The position numbers and the translations under genes are program-made. From VFKI01 sp964647825 (GTDB lineage Bacteria; Pseudomonadota; Gammaproteobacteria; DSM-16500): a stretch of DNA of 64,000 bases. Below, in pieces: positions 42,089 through 51,985 of the stretch. The first letter of the stretch is position 1; each line of letters opens with the position of its first letter. The stretch covers positions 1-64,000 of the forward strand of contig CAZYJL010000002.1 in assembly GCA_964647825.1 (NCBI GenBank), written 5' to 3'. Below the pieces are notes generated by a model. It had not been told where the DNA came from and searched no databases. It saw nothing but the letters and a program-made list of their open reading frames with translations.

Positions 42089-43846
42089 CTATTTATTTTT
42101 CTCAGAGCTATCTTCGCCATTTACTCTCGCCGCTTTTAATAAATCACCCAGCGTCGTTTTCAATGGATCAGAAGAAGATTCTGAGGATATTTTCTTTTCT
42201 TTTTTCCGTGCGCCACCACCAGTGTCAGCAGATTTACGAGTAGCAGTATCACTTTTTTCTGCTTTCTCTTTTGCTTCTTTGATTGGTTTCATGGAAAGTG
42301 CAATCGCATTCGTCTTTTTATCCGTGCCAGCAATTCTTGCTTCAATTGTGTCGCCAACTTTGAATTGATTGCGCATATCATCAACTGCTTCAACCAGACT
42401 GGAGACTAAAAGCACCGCTTGCACACGAGGCGCTAGCTCAATCGTCGCAGACTTTTCTTCTACTTCGATAATCGTACCAGAAACTAATGCACCTTTCTCA
42501 TTAGCAGCCAAGTACTCAGCAACAGGATCTTCACCACCTAATTGCTTCAAACCTAATGAAATGCGTTCACGTTCTGCATCAATACCCAAAATAACAGTCT
42601 GCAATTCATCACCTTTCTGGAATTTACGGACAGCTTCTTCCGCGCCGCCTTCACTCCAAGAAATATCAGATAAATGAATCAAGCCATCAATGCCGCCTGG
42701 CAAGCCAATGAACACGCCAAAATCAGTAATCGACTTGATTTTACCACTGATTTTTTCACCTTTCTGATGGGTCGTTGCGAACTCTTCCCACGGGTTCATG
42801 GTGCACTGCTTGAGTCCTAAGGAAATACGACGGCGCTCACTATCAATATCCAGCACCATCACTTCCACTTCTTGACCCAAATGTACCACTTTACCCGGGT
42901 TAACATTCTTGTTAGTCCAATCCATTTCAGAAACGTGTACTAACCCTTCAATACCTTCTTCGACTTCCACAAAACAGCCGTAATCCGTAATATTTGTCAC
43001 ACGGCCTGACAAACGCTTACCGACTGGGTAACGCAAGCTGATATCAGACCAAGGATCATCGCCTAACTGCTTCAAGCCTAATGAAACACGAGCGGTTTCA
43101 CGGTCAAAGCGCAGAATTCTTACAGTAATCTCATCACCAATCGCCAAAATCTCGCTTGGATGACGAATACGACGCCAAGACATATCGGTAATATGTAATA
43201 AGCCATCAATGCCACCAAGATCAATAAATGCACCATAATCCGTGAGATTTTTGACAATACCTTTCACTTCATCACCTTCGTGAAGCTTTTCAAGCAAGGC
43301 TTCGCGTTCGACGCTATTTTCTGCTTCCATCGCTGAACGACGAGATACAACAATATTGTTGCGTTTTGCGTCAATTTTAATAACTTTAAAATCTAACTCT
43401 TTCCCTTCTAAAGACTCAGGATCACGCACGGGTTTCACATCAACCAACGAACCAGGTAAGAAAGCGCGGATACCGTTTACTTCAACCGTAAAACCACCCT
43501 TTACCCGACCTTGGATAATACCGCGTACATTTTCACGCTTTCCAAAGGCTTCTTCTAAGTCAACCCATGCTTCAAGACGTTTTGCACGCTCACGCGACAA
43601 GCGCGTTGTGCCAAAACCATCTTCGACTGTTTCTAATGCAACCCGCACTTCGTCGCCAAGCACAACCGAGATCTCACCATTTTCAAGAAACTGTTCGGCT
43701 GGGATCACAGACTCAGATTTGAGTCCTGCACTAATCGTGACATAATCGGGGGTAATATTCACAACCGTACCAGTGATAATAGTGCCAGGCACCATCGGGG
43801 TTTTACTTAGACTTTCTTCAAATAATTGCGCAAAACTTTCTGTCAT
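42089..43846 (-). CDS. rpsA: 30S ribosomal protein S1
   Basis: RNA-binding ribosomal protein needed to load mRNAs with weak Shine-Dalgarno sequences. The 585-residue protein has six S1 domains, recognisable by repeated blocks such as VKGGFTVEVNGIRAFLPGS, DYGAFIDLGGIDGLLHITDMSW, DYGCFVEVEEGIEGLVHVSEMDW and DFGVFIGLPGGIDGLIHLSDISW. It is about 28 residues longer than E. coli S1, owing to a Lys/Ser/Glu-rich C-terminal tail (KEAKEKAEKSDTATRKSAD...). It follows cmk after 189 nt, in the usual gyrA/cmk/rpsA direction; a separate promoter in that gap is likely but not clear. Confidence 0.97.
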   Translation of the reverse strand: MTESFAQLFEESLSKTPMVPGTIITGTVVNITPDYVTISAGLKSESVIPAEQFLENGEISVVLGDEVRVALETVEDGFGTTRLSRERAKRLEAWVDLEEAFGKRENVRGIIQGRVKGGFTVEVNGIRAFLPGSLVDVKPVRDPESLEGKELDFKVIKIDAKRNNIVVSRRSAMEAENSVEREALLEKLHEGDEVKGIVKNLTDYGAFIDLGGIDGLLHITDMSWRRIRHPSEILAIGDEITVRILRFDRETARVSLGLKQLGDDPWSDISLRYPVGKRLSGRVTNITDYGCFVEVEEGIEGLVHVSEMDWTNKNVNPGKVVHLGQEVEVMVLDIDSERRRISLGLKQCTMNPWEEFATTHQKGEKISGKIKSITDFGVFIGLPGGIDGLIHLSDISWSEGGAEEAVRKFQKGDELQTVILGIDAERERISLGLKQLGGEDPVAEYLAANEKGALVSGTIIEVEEKSATIELAPRVQAVLLVSSLVEAVDDMRNQFKVGDTIEARIAGTDKKTNAIALSMKPIKEAKEKAEKSDTATRKSADTGGGARKKEKKISSESSSDPLKTTLGDLLKAARVNGEDSSEKNK

Positions 43847-44035
43847 TCTGCTTTCCTGAATCCCAAGGGATCATGTTAAATTTCAAACACTTAGTTAATA
43901 AAACGTTATAAAGCATCACGCTGCTTTCTAACGCGCCAAAATATCACAAAGGGAGATTGACAAACCGTCGCTCACGAGCAAAATGATTAAATGACGAACC
44001 CATTAGATAGTTTAGAGTAACGTCATCAATGCGAA

Positions 44036-44737
44036 TTAACCCGCTTTATACCCTTTTTTTTCTGCCACTATCATCACCAGCTCGACAACTTCACTAATCG
44101 TCAGCGGATCTGTATCAATGCAAATTGCATCTGCAGCAGGCTTAAGAGGAGCAACTGCCCGCGATTGATCACGCTTATCACGTATATCTAACTCTTCTTC
44201 AAGCGCGCCAAGAGTAACATCAACCCCTTGCGCCTTCAACTGCAAGTAACGACGGCGCGCCCGCTCAGTCAGACTTGCTGTCAAAAAAATCTTAACTTCG
44301 GCATCTGGGAAAACCACTGTTCCCATATCACGACCATCTGTCACCAGTCCTGGCGGCAAACGAAACGCTCGCTGACGCGCTAATAAGGCCTCGCGCACAA
44401 TAGGCAAAGCCCCCGCTTTAGAGGCCAAATTTCCTATGTTTTCCGTGCGAATTGTCTCTGTGACATCAATAGTACCAAGAAAAATACGCGGTAAAATACC
44501 TTGAGGCGGCGTCACAAAACGTACATCAAGTTCTCTCGCCAGCTGCCCAACGCGCTCGGCATGCTCAAAATCAATTGCCACACCTTCAGATGCAGCAGCC
44601 AGACCCAGTACTCGATAAAGTACGCCACTATCGAGCAAATGCCACCCAAGCAATTCAGCAACTTTATGCGTGACTACACCCTTACCAGTCCCACTCGCGC
44701 CATCGATTGTAATAACAGGAATCACTTGCTTATTCAC
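44036..44737 (-). CDS. cmk: Cytidylate kinase
   Basis: Phosphorylates CMP and dCMP. The 233-residue protein has the P-loop ITIDGASGTGKGVV near the start, the CMP-binding DGRDMGTVVFPDAEVKIFLTAS block, and the lid RDKRDQSRAVAPLKPAADA. The ATG overlaps the gyrA stop by 4 nt, so it is translationally coupled to gyrA; in E. coli cmk is instead grouped with rpsA behind aroA. Confidence 0.95.
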   Translation of the reverse strand: MNKQVIPVITIDGASGTGKGVVTHKVAELLGWHLLDSGVLYRVLGLAAASEGVAIDFEHAERVGQLARELDVRFVTPPQGILPRIFLGTIDVTETIRTENIGNLASKAGALPIVREALLARQRAFRLPPGLVTDGRDMGTVVFPDAEVKIFLTASLTERARRRYLQLKAQGVDVTLGALEEELDIRDKRDQSRAVAPLKPAADAICIDTDPLTISEVVELVMIVAEKKGYKAG

Positions 44738-47283
44738 GCAGTACCCTGTTCTTGTGCTGAATCGAGTGCATCATCCTGCACAATGACAACGCGCTCAAGA
44801 CCTACCAATGTTTCTTCATTCGCCAACGAAATCAATCGAACACCTTGTGTATTACGGCCAACAAGTGAAATCTCCGCAACAGGCATACGCACAAGCGTCC
44901 CACGATTACTCACCAGCATCACTTCATCCTGTTGATCCACTTGAACAGCACCAATCACCGGACCATTACGCTCATTCACCTGAATCGAGATCACGCCCTG
45001 ACCACCACGCCCAGTTGTACGATATTCTGTCACAGGTGTACGCTTACCAAAGCCCTTCTCGGTCGCAGTCAAAATATCGCCACCGGGATGAATCACTACT
45101 AATGATATTAATTTTTGACCTTCTTGTAATTTCACGCCTCGCACACCACGCGCCGCACGGCCCATTGGACGAACATCTTGCTCACTAAAGCGAATCACCT
45201 TGCCCGCATCAGTAAACAACATCACATCCTGCTCACCATTTGTCCTAGCAACGCCCATCAAACGGTCATTTTCAGTTAGTTCCAGTGCAATAATACCGTT
45301 ACTACGCGGACGTGAAAAATCACTCAGAGAGACTTTTTTGACAACACCTTTCGCTGTTGCCATAAAAACATATTGGTTTTCTAAATAGTCACGCACAGGT
45401 AAAATCGCGCTAATTTTCTCACCCTCTGAAAGAGCAAGCAGATTCACCAATGGTTTTCCTCGCGCATTTCGTCCTGCCTGTGGCAATTGATAGACCTTTA
45501 ACCAGTAGACTTTGCCAATACTCGAAAAACACAGAATGGTATCGTGAGAATGTGTTACTAGCACTTGATCAATAAAATCTTCTTCTTTTACCGTTGTTGC
45601 CGTTTTACCCTTTCCGCCACGATGCTGCGCCTGATAAAGTGCAACAGGCTGCGATTTTGCATAGCCTTCATGCGAGAGCGTAACAACAACATCTTCTTGT
45701 GGTAATAAATCTTCTAAACAGAAATCACCACTGCTTTCTACTATTTCTGTACGACGCGCGTCGCCAAACTGCTCTCGTACTGACACTAACTCTTCGCGAA
45801 TTACTTCCATCAAACGCGCAGTATTCGTTAATATTTCATTAAGATTTGCAATTAAAATCTGTAGTTCTTTGTGCTCTGATAGAATTTTATCCTGCTCAAG
45901 CCCTGTTAAACGATGCAAACGCATATCCAGAATAGATTGCGCTTGTTCAGGTGATAAACGATAGCCAGCATCTGTTAGTCCATAAGTAGTATTCGTCTCT
46001 GCCCGACTTAACAGCTCTATAATTGCCGCTGGTTGCCATGTTTGTGCTAACAACCTGACGCGTGCATCCGCCTGATCTTTTGACTGTTTAATTAACACAA
46101 TCATTTCATCAATATTGGCTAATGCAATCGCAAGACCTTCCAAGATATGTGCACGCTCACGCGCTTTGCGTAAGTCAAATACAGTGCGTCTCGTGACAAC
46201 TTCACGGCGATGACGTAAAAATGCCGTTAGCATTTCGTGAATCGTTAGAATTTTTGGTTGGCCTTCTAATAGCGCCACCATATTGATACCGTAAACACTT
46301 TGTAATTGAGTATGCACAAAAAGATTATTCAAAACGACTTCTGTGTTTTCGCCACGCCGCAATTCAATTACAACACGCATACCTTGCTTGTCAGACTCAT
46401 CACGTAACGCAGAGATCCCCTCAATTTTCTTTTCCCGAACTAATTCTGCAATTCGCTCTACCATGCGCGCTTTATTCACTTGGTAAGGTAACTCTGTCAC
46501 GATAATTTTTTCACGACCGGTTTTTTCATCTGTTTCAATATGTGTCCTGCCACGTACTGTGATACGCCCACGACCTGTCCGATAGGCTTCTAAAATCCCT
46601 GCTCGACCATGAATAATGCCCGCTGTAGGAAAATCAGGTCCAGGCACATGACGCATAATTTCTTCAACAGTCATATCAGGATTTTCAGTCATCGCAATAC
46701 AAGCCGCGATGATCTCAGATAGATTATGTGGCGGAATATTCGTCGCCATACCAACAGCAATACCAGAGGAGCCATTGACTAATAAGTGGGGAACACGTGT
46801 AGGTAAGACCACCGGAGACGTTTCAGAACCATCATAGTTAGGAACAAAATCGACGGTTTCTTTCTCTAGATCAGCAAGCAATGCGTGCGCAAAACGTGAC
46901 ATACGCACTTCTGTATAACGCATTGCCGCTGGCTCATCGCCATCCACGGAACCAAAGTTACCTTGCCCATCGACTAGCATATAACGCATGGAAAAAGGTT
47001 GAGCCATACGCACAACCGTGTCATACACCGCTGTATCGCCGTGTGGATGGTATTTACCAATCACGTCACCAACTACACGAGCCGATTTCTTGTGCGGTTT
47101 ATTCCAATCATTATTTAGTTGATGCATAGCATACAGAACACGTCGATGAACGGGCTTTAAGCCATCGCGCACATCAGGCAAAGCACGTCCTACAATCACG
47201 CTCATCGCGTATGCAAGGTAAGACTGCTTAAGCTCACTTTCTAAGCTAACTTTTTGTACTTCTTTTGCGAATCTTATATCCAT
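44734..47283 (-). CDS. gyrA: DNA gyrase subunit A
   Basis: Breaking-rejoining subunit of gyrase, 849 residues. The quinolone-resistance region reads YHPHGDTAVYDTVVRMAQPF, with Thr at the E. coli Ser83 position and Asp at position 87; the catalytic Tyr is in AMRYTEVRMS. The C-terminal six-bladed beta-pinwheel carries the GyrA-box QHRGGKGKTA. Thr at position 83 is the natural state in Legionella and Pseudomonas, so it is not evidence of selected resistance. It is followed by cmk with a 4-nt overlap. Confidence 0.97.
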   Translation of the reverse strand: MDIRFAKEVQKVSLESELKQSYLAYAMSVIVGRALPDVRDGLKPVHRRVLYAMHQLNNDWNKPHKKSARVVGDVIGKYHPHGDTAVYDTVVRMAQPFSMRYMLVDGQGNFGSVDGDEPAAMRYTEVRMSRFAHALLADLEKETVDFVPNYDGSETSPVVLPTRVPHLLVNGSSGIAVGMATNIPPHNLSEIIAACIAMTENPDMTVEEIMRHVPGPDFPTAGIIHGRAGILEAYRTGRGRITVRGRTHIETDEKTGREKIIVTELPYQVNKARMVERIAELVREKKIEGISALRDESDKQGMRVVIELRRGENTEVVLNNLFVHTQLQSVYGINMVALLEGQPKILTIHEMLTAFLRHRREVVTRRTVFDLRKARERAHILEGLAIALANIDEMIVLIKQSKDQADARVRLLAQTWQPAAIIELLSRAETNTTYGLTDAGYRLSPEQAQSILDMRLHRLTGLEQDKILSEHKELQILIANLNEILTNTARLMEVIREELVSVREQFGDARRTEIVESSGDFCLEDLLPQEDVVVTLSHEGYAKSQPVALYQAQHRGGKGKTATTVKEEDFIDQVLVTHSHDTILCFSSIGKVYWLKVYQLPQAGRNARGKPLVNLLALSEGEKISAILPVRDYLENQYVFMATAKGVVKKVSLSDFSRPRSNGIIALELTENDRLMGVARTNGEQDVMLFTDAGKVIRFSEQDVRPMGRAARGVRGVKLQEGQKLISLVVIHPGGDILTATEKGFGKRTPVTEYRTTGRGGQGVISIQVNERNGPVIGAVQVDQQDEVMLVSNRGTLVRMPVAEISLVGRNTQGVRLISLANEETLVGLERVVIVQDDALDSAQEQGTA

Positions 47284-47339
47284 AGACTCCCAGTCCGGGT
47301 CACCAAAAATAGTAGGGGTAATACTGGAAATGCCGGGGG

Positions 47340-47348
47340 ATTATACCA
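47340..47348 (-). promoter_or_regulatory. Extended -10 promoter of gyrA
   Basis: On the minus strand TGGTATAAT (TGn plus a perfect -10 box) lies about 57 nt before the gyrA ATG. No good -35 hexamer is seen at the right spacing, which fits an extended -10 promoter. Confidence 0.55.
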
Positions 47349-47373
47349 TGCCATTAGACTGAAATCTTGTTGC

Positions 47374-49062
47374 TTACCCTATTTTTCCTGCTTCTGTCGA
47401 TAACGCCATACGCAACGCTCGACGCAGTATTTTACCCACGTTAGATTTCGGCAATTCGCCACAAAATTCGATGTATTTAGGGACTTTATAGCCTGTTAAA
47501 CTTTTCTGACTGTAATGCAACACATCCTCAGCTGTTAACGCAGGGTGCTCTTTGACAATATACGCCTTGACCACTTCTCCTGAGTTTTTGTCAGGCACAC
47601 CCACGACCGCGACCTCTCGAACGCCTTCCATACTAGCAATAACATCCTCAACCTCATTGGGATAGACGTTAAAACCAGACACTAAGATCATATCTTTTTT
47701 GCGCTCAAGAATAGAAACATAGCCTTGTGTGTTTACTGAAACAATATCGCCTGTTAATAACCAGCCATCAGGCGTAAATACTTTCTGTGTTTCTTGTACA
47801 TTTTGCCAATATCCCAACATCACTTGTGGGCCTTTAATAGCCAGCTCACCAGACTCGCCTAACGGAACATCATGGTAATGCTCATCTAACACACGAATCA
47901 TCGTTGACGGCACAGGCAATCCAACCGTCCCATTGTAAGCTTTCAAATCAGGTGGATTAATACATACGCAAGGTGATGTTTCCGTTAATCCATATGCCTC
48001 CAGCAACACACAGCCCGTTATCGCGTACCACTTTTCAGCGACAGCACGCTGCACAGCCATCCCACCACCAATGGAAAGCTTTAATGCCGAAAAATCTAAC
48101 CGACGAAATCGTGGCGACTTAATCAATGCATTAAAAAGCGTATTGACGCCAGTAATCGCAGAAAACTTAAATTTTGCCATTTCAGATAACATACGCGACA
48201 AATCTCGCGGATTCGCTATCAGCACATTTAAAGCCCCTACTTTCATCATGAAGAGGCAGTTCGCTGTTAAAGAAAAAATATGATACATCGGTAAAGCCGT
48301 GATCATTATCTCTTTACCAAGGGTAATAACAGAACGAAACCACACTTCAGCTTGCTCCACATTCGCAACAATATTTGCGTGTGTCAGCATCGCACCTTTC
48401 GCCACACCGGTCGTGCCGCCTGTATATTGTAAAAATGCGATATCCTGCGCAGAAAGATCAACACGCTGCATCGGTGCATCTTTTGTTTTTGCCAAGATTT
48501 TTCTAAAATGATGCGCCCCTTGAATTTTATGATGAGGCACTTTTCTTTTAATAAAACGCAAATAAAAATCAAATAAATCACTTTTTATACGCGGAAAAAA
48601 ATCACTAATCTTCGCAATAATAATATTTTTAAGTGGTGTTTCTTGTAATGCTTGCTGTACTGTATCTGCAAAATTAGCTAAAACAACAATCGTTTCAGCG
48701 CCTGAGTCTTTTAACTGATGCACAAGCTCAGGTGCAGTATAAAGCGGATTCACATTTACTACAGTTAAACCAGCTTGCAATGCAGCAAAAAGTGCTATGG
48801 GGTACTGCAAAAGATTTGGCAACATAATTGCAATACGATCGCCTTTTTGCAGCAATAATTCTTGTTGAAAAAAAGCGGCAAACTGTTTTGATAACTTACT
48901 TAGCTGACGATAAGTTAACGTCACACCAAGACTATAAAACGCTGGTCGATCAGGATACAGCTCACAGCTTTTTTCAAATACATCAATAATAGTTTGTTTG
49001 CTATGACAATCAATTTCAGAAGGAACACCTGAGGGGTAACTCTTTAACCAAATTTTTTCCAC
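47374..49062 (-). CDS. fadD: Long-chain fatty acid--CoA ligase
   Basis: Activates fatty acids to acyl-CoA with ATP, entering beta-oxidation or lipid synthesis. The 562-residue protein (E. coli FadD 561) has the AMP-binding P-loop LQYTGGTTGVAKGAMLTHAN, the A5 block LEAYGLTETSP, the GWLLTGDIVSVNTQGYVSI motif and the linker ERKKDMILVSGFNVYPNEVED, and the C-terminal catalytic Lys region KSNVGKILRRAL. It lies alone between gyrA and tRNA-Pro. Confidence 0.93.
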   Translation of the reverse strand: MEKIWLKSYPSGVPSEIDCHSKQTIIDVFEKSCELYPDRPAFYSLGVTLTYRQLSKLSKQFAAFFQQELLLQKGDRIAIMLPNLLQYPIALFAALQAGLTVVNVNPLYTAPELVHQLKDSGAETIVVLANFADTVQQALQETPLKNIIIAKISDFFPRIKSDLFDFYLRFIKRKVPHHKIQGAHHFRKILAKTKDAPMQRVDLSAQDIAFLQYTGGTTGVAKGAMLTHANIVANVEQAEVWFRSVITLGKEIMITALPMYHIFSLTANCLFMMKVGALNVLIANPRDLSRMLSEMAKFKFSAITGVNTLFNALIKSPRFRRLDFSALKLSIGGGMAVQRAVAEKWYAITGCVLLEAYGLTETSPCVCINPPDLKAYNGTVGLPVPSTMIRVLDEHYHDVPLGESGELAIKGPQVMLGYWQNVQETQKVFTPDGWLLTGDIVSVNTQGYVSILERKKDMILVSGFNVYPNEVEDVIASMEGVREVAVVGVPDKNSGEVVKAYIVKEHPALTAEDVLHYSQKSLTGYKVPKYIEFCGELPKSNVGKILRRALRMALSTEAGKIG

Positions 49063-49103
49063 AATTAGACTATTCCCTTATTCCCTATCACGAATTTCAA
49101 CAG

Positions 49104-49180
49104 TGGTCGGGACGGCCGGATTTGAACCGGCGACCACTTGCGCCCCATGCAAGTGCGCTACCAGGCTGCGCCACGCCCCG
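49104..49180 (-). tRNA. tRNA-Pro (anticodon GGG)
   Basis: A 77-nt cloverleaf on the minus strand: acceptor CGGGGC/GTCCCG, anticodon loop ATGGGGC (anticodon GGG), T loop TTCAAAT, and an encoded 3' CCA (49106-49104). Confidence 0.96.
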
Positions 49181-49198
49181 CTTATAGAAAGCTTTGCG

Positions 49199-49227
49199 AT
49201 TCTGCAAAATTTCGCAACGATGTGCAA
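49199..49227 (-). promoter_or_regulatory. Sigma70 promoter of tRNA-Pro
   Basis: TTGCAC (49227-49222), 17 nt, CAGAAT (49204-49199), 18 nt before the tRNA 5' end. Spacing is ideal; the boxes are moderately good. Confidence 0.55.
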
Positions 49228-49265
49228 CGCATTTTTTTATCTATCGTAAAATTCATGCAATTTAA

Positions 49266-49592
49266 TTATTTTTCAGTTTCTTCTATTTCAGAATCCGCTT
49301 GTGCTTCACCATATTGTTCAACACGTGCACGAAGTTTTTGACCACTGTGAAATGTCACAACTCTTCTTGCTTGTACTGGAATCGCTTCACCCGTTTTAGG
49401 ATTACGCCCAGGACGTTCTGCTTTATCATTCAATTCGAAATTACCAAAACCAGACAGCTTGACTTGATGCCCTTCTTCAAGAGACTGTGCAATAGTCTTA
49501 AAAAACAGCTCAACGACTTCTCGTGCCTCGCGTCGCACAAATCCTGTCACATTCAGCAAATACTCAGCCATATCCGCTTTAGTCAGTGTCAT
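49266..49592 (-). CDS. ihfA: Integration host factor subunit alpha
   Basis: DNA-bending protein of the HU/IHF family. The 108-residue protein begins MTLTKADMAEYL and has the IHF-alpha features VKLSGFGNFELNDKAERPGRNPKTGEAIPVQARRVVTFHSGQKL with the Pro-containing DNA-intercalating arm. The acidic C-terminal tail (EAQADSEIEETEK) is about 8-10 residues longer than in E. coli. It follows pheT by 2 nt, the conserved pheST-ihfA order. Confidence 0.96.
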   Translation of the reverse strand: MTLTKADMAEYLLNVTGFVRREAREVVELFFKTIAQSLEEGHQVKLSGFGNFELNDKAERPGRNPKTGEAIPVQARRVVTFHSGQKLRARVEQYGEAQADSEIEETEK

Positions 49593-49594
49593 GG

Positions 49595-51985
49595 TTATCC
49601 CCTTAGCTCAGCATGAAAAGTCCTTTGTAGTGCTGCAATAACATTTTGCATTACTTCAGCAACCTCATCGTCCGTCAGCGTCCGAGAAACGTCTTGTAAT
49701 GTTAGAGCAAAAGCCATGCTTTTTTGCCCCTCTGGCACTCCTTTCCCTTGCCACACATCAAACAACGCTACATCCTGCAAAACATCTCCAGCCGCTTCTT
49801 TTATTGTAGCCTGAATACCTTCAGCTGGTACAGATGCTGCCACTAAAAGAGCAATATCACGCCGAATTGCTGGAAACTGCGAGACGGGCGTTATTGCTGA
49901 CATAGTCCGACCACCTAATTGATCCAGCCTTAATTCAGCGACACCTACCTTTGTCGAGATATCTAGCGCTTGCATCATGGCAGGATGCAACATGCCAAAT
50001 GTACCAATATAATGGTCCTTATAGTAAATATCGGCAGATTGGCCAGGATGCAGCACAGAAGAATGGCTCTGACAAAAACGAAACTTATCGATACTATCGG
50101 TCAACTGCAAAAGATTCTCAATATCCCCTTTTAGATCATAAAAATCACTATGACGCGCCTGCTGACCCCACTGCAATGGCAAAACATCACCTGCGATTAA
50201 CATACCAAGCCTATTTTGTTCTTTTATGTCTTTTGCATTTTCTTCCTCGGGCAAAAAACAAATCCCCACTTCAAAAAGACGTATGCGCTCCTGCTGACGT
50301 TTGAGATTGTAATTGAATACATTAACAAGACCCGGCAAAAGCGATGTTCGCATGACATTCATTTCTGCACTCATCGGATTCATGATAAAACGAGGCACAC
50401 GCTTTGGATCAAATAACTTTTGTAAGTGTTCATCAATAAAACTATAGGTGATTACCTCATGATAACCACTCTGACACAATACTTGCATGATACTGGATCG
50501 TTTTATCGATTGAACTGAGAAATGATTCTTTATATCAACTGTCGTCATCGGCGAAGTTGAATGAATTTTTTCATAACCATAAATACGTAGCACTTCTTGG
50601 ATCAGATCAATTTCAGAAGAAATATCTGAACGTGACGTCGGCACAGTTATTTCAAATCCTTGAGTTACCTTTTCTGTCAGAAAACCAAGGCGCTGCAAAC
50701 TACGCGCCACGACTTCCTCTGGAATGGAAATACCGCCCACTTGCTGTAAACGTAACAGACTAAGCTCTATTTTTTTCTCGACAGGCAGTAATGGGGCATC
50801 TGCTACTTCAATGACTGGCCCCGGAGCACCACCTGCAATTTCAAGAATAAGTTGTGTGGCACGCTGAAGTGCTTTCATTGGTAATGCAGGATCTACACCA
50901 CGCTCAAATCGGTAAGAAGAATCCGAGTGAATATGATAACGTCTGACAGCTTGCGCGATACAAATTGGCGTAAAAAAAGCACTTTCAAGAAAAACAGCTT
51001 GTGTTGTATTACTTACTGCAGATGCACTCCCCCCCATCACACCCGCAATGGCTTGCGGATTTTTCGCATCCGCAATCACAAGCGTTTCGGGATGCAATGT
51101 CACCGTTTGGCCATCTAATAATGCAAGCGTTTCACCTTCTTTTGCACGTCTTACGGTCACGCCATCTGACAACATGGCAAGATCAAAAGCATGCATAGGT
51201 TGTCCCAACTCTAAACAAACGTAGTTCAACACATCGACAACAGGATGAATACAACGAATGCCTGCGCGCCGAAGACGCTCTGATAACCACAGAGGTGTAA
51301 CCGCAGAAACAGTGATGCCTCGAATAATGCGACCAACATAACGGGGACAAAACGCGGGTTCCATGATTTTTACTGGAATACTGTCATTGATTGTCGCCAC
51401 AACCTCTGGCACATCTAATTCACAACGTTCACATTCCATTAAAGCCGCAATGTCACGAGACAATCCTAAAACAGAAAGACAATCACCACGATCGGGAGTC
51501 ACTGCAACGTCTAAAATAGTATCTGCTAATTGAAGATAATCACGCACTGATAATCCAATAGGCGCATCATCAGCAAACTGAATGATTCCCTCACTTGTTT
51601 CAGCAAGACTTAATTCACGCGCAGAACACAACATGCCAGAAGAAGCGACACCACGTAATTTTGCTTTTTTAATTTTCGTTCCATCCGGCAACACCGCACC
51701 TTCACGCGCAAATGCTACTTTCATACCTTTGAAAACATTGCGTGCGCCACAAACAACTGTCAGTAATTCCGCATCACCAGCATCCACTTGGCATACTTGT
51801 AAACGCTCTGCATCTGGATGTTTATCAACTGCCACGACCTGTGCAACACAAACGCCTGAAAAAAATTGTGCAACAGGTGTAATCGACTCAACCTCAACAC
51901 CTGCCATGGTTAAACGTTCAGCAATTTTTTCAATAGATTGTTTGGGATTAACCCATTCACGCAGCCATTTTTCACTAATTTTCAT
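49595..51985 (-). CDS. pheT: Phenylalanine--tRNA ligase beta subunit
   Basis: Beta chain of the alpha2-beta2 enzyme, 796 residues. It has the N-terminal EMAP-II-like tRNA-binding domain (VAVDKHPDAERLQVCQVDAG), the B3/B4 editing domain, B5 and the catalytic-like core, and the C-terminal ferredoxin-fold anticodon-binding domain (FPAIRRDIALLVAASVPAE). Its ATG overlaps the pheS stop by 4 nt. Confidence 0.97.
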   Translation of the reverse strand: MKISEKWLREWVNPKQSIEKIAERLTMAGVEVESITPVAQFFSGVCVAQVVAVDKHPDAERLQVCQVDAGDAELLTVVCGARNVFKGMKVAFAREGAVLPDGTKIKKAKLRGVASSGMLCSARELSLAETSEGIIQFADDAPIGLSVRDYLQLADTILDVAVTPDRGDCLSVLGLSRDIAALMECERCELDVPEVVATINDSIPVKIMEPAFCPRYVGRIIRGITVSAVTPLWLSERLRRAGIRCIHPVVDVLNYVCLELGQPMHAFDLAMLSDGVTVRRAKEGETLALLDGQTVTLHPETLVIADAKNPQAIAGVMGGSASAVSNTTQAVFLESAFFTPICIAQAVRRYHIHSDSSYRFERGVDPALPMKALQRATQLILEIAGGAPGPVIEVADAPLLPVEKKIELSLLRLQQVGGISIPEEVVARSLQRLGFLTEKVTQGFEITVPTSRSDISSEIDLIQEVLRIYGYEKIHSTSPMTTVDIKNHFSVQSIKRSSIMQVLCQSGYHEVITYSFIDEHLQKLFDPKRVPRFIMNPMSAEMNVMRTSLLPGLVNVFNYNLKRQQERIRLFEVGICFLPEEENAKDIKEQNRLGMLIAGDVLPLQWGQQARHSDFYDLKGDIENLLQLTDSIDKFRFCQSHSSVLHPGQSADIYYKDHYIGTFGMLHPAMMQALDISTKVGVAELRLDQLGGRTMSAITPVSQFPAIRRDIALLVAASVPAEGIQATIKEAAGDVLQDVALFDVWQGKGVPEGQKSMAFALTLQDVSRTLTDDEVAEVMQNVIAALQRTFHAELRG

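Noticed and set aside
44734..47283. Quinolone-resistance change in gyrA (Thr at the Ser83 position).
   Set aside because: Thr is the natural residue in Legionella and Pseudomonas gyrase, so it is not evidence of a selected mutation.
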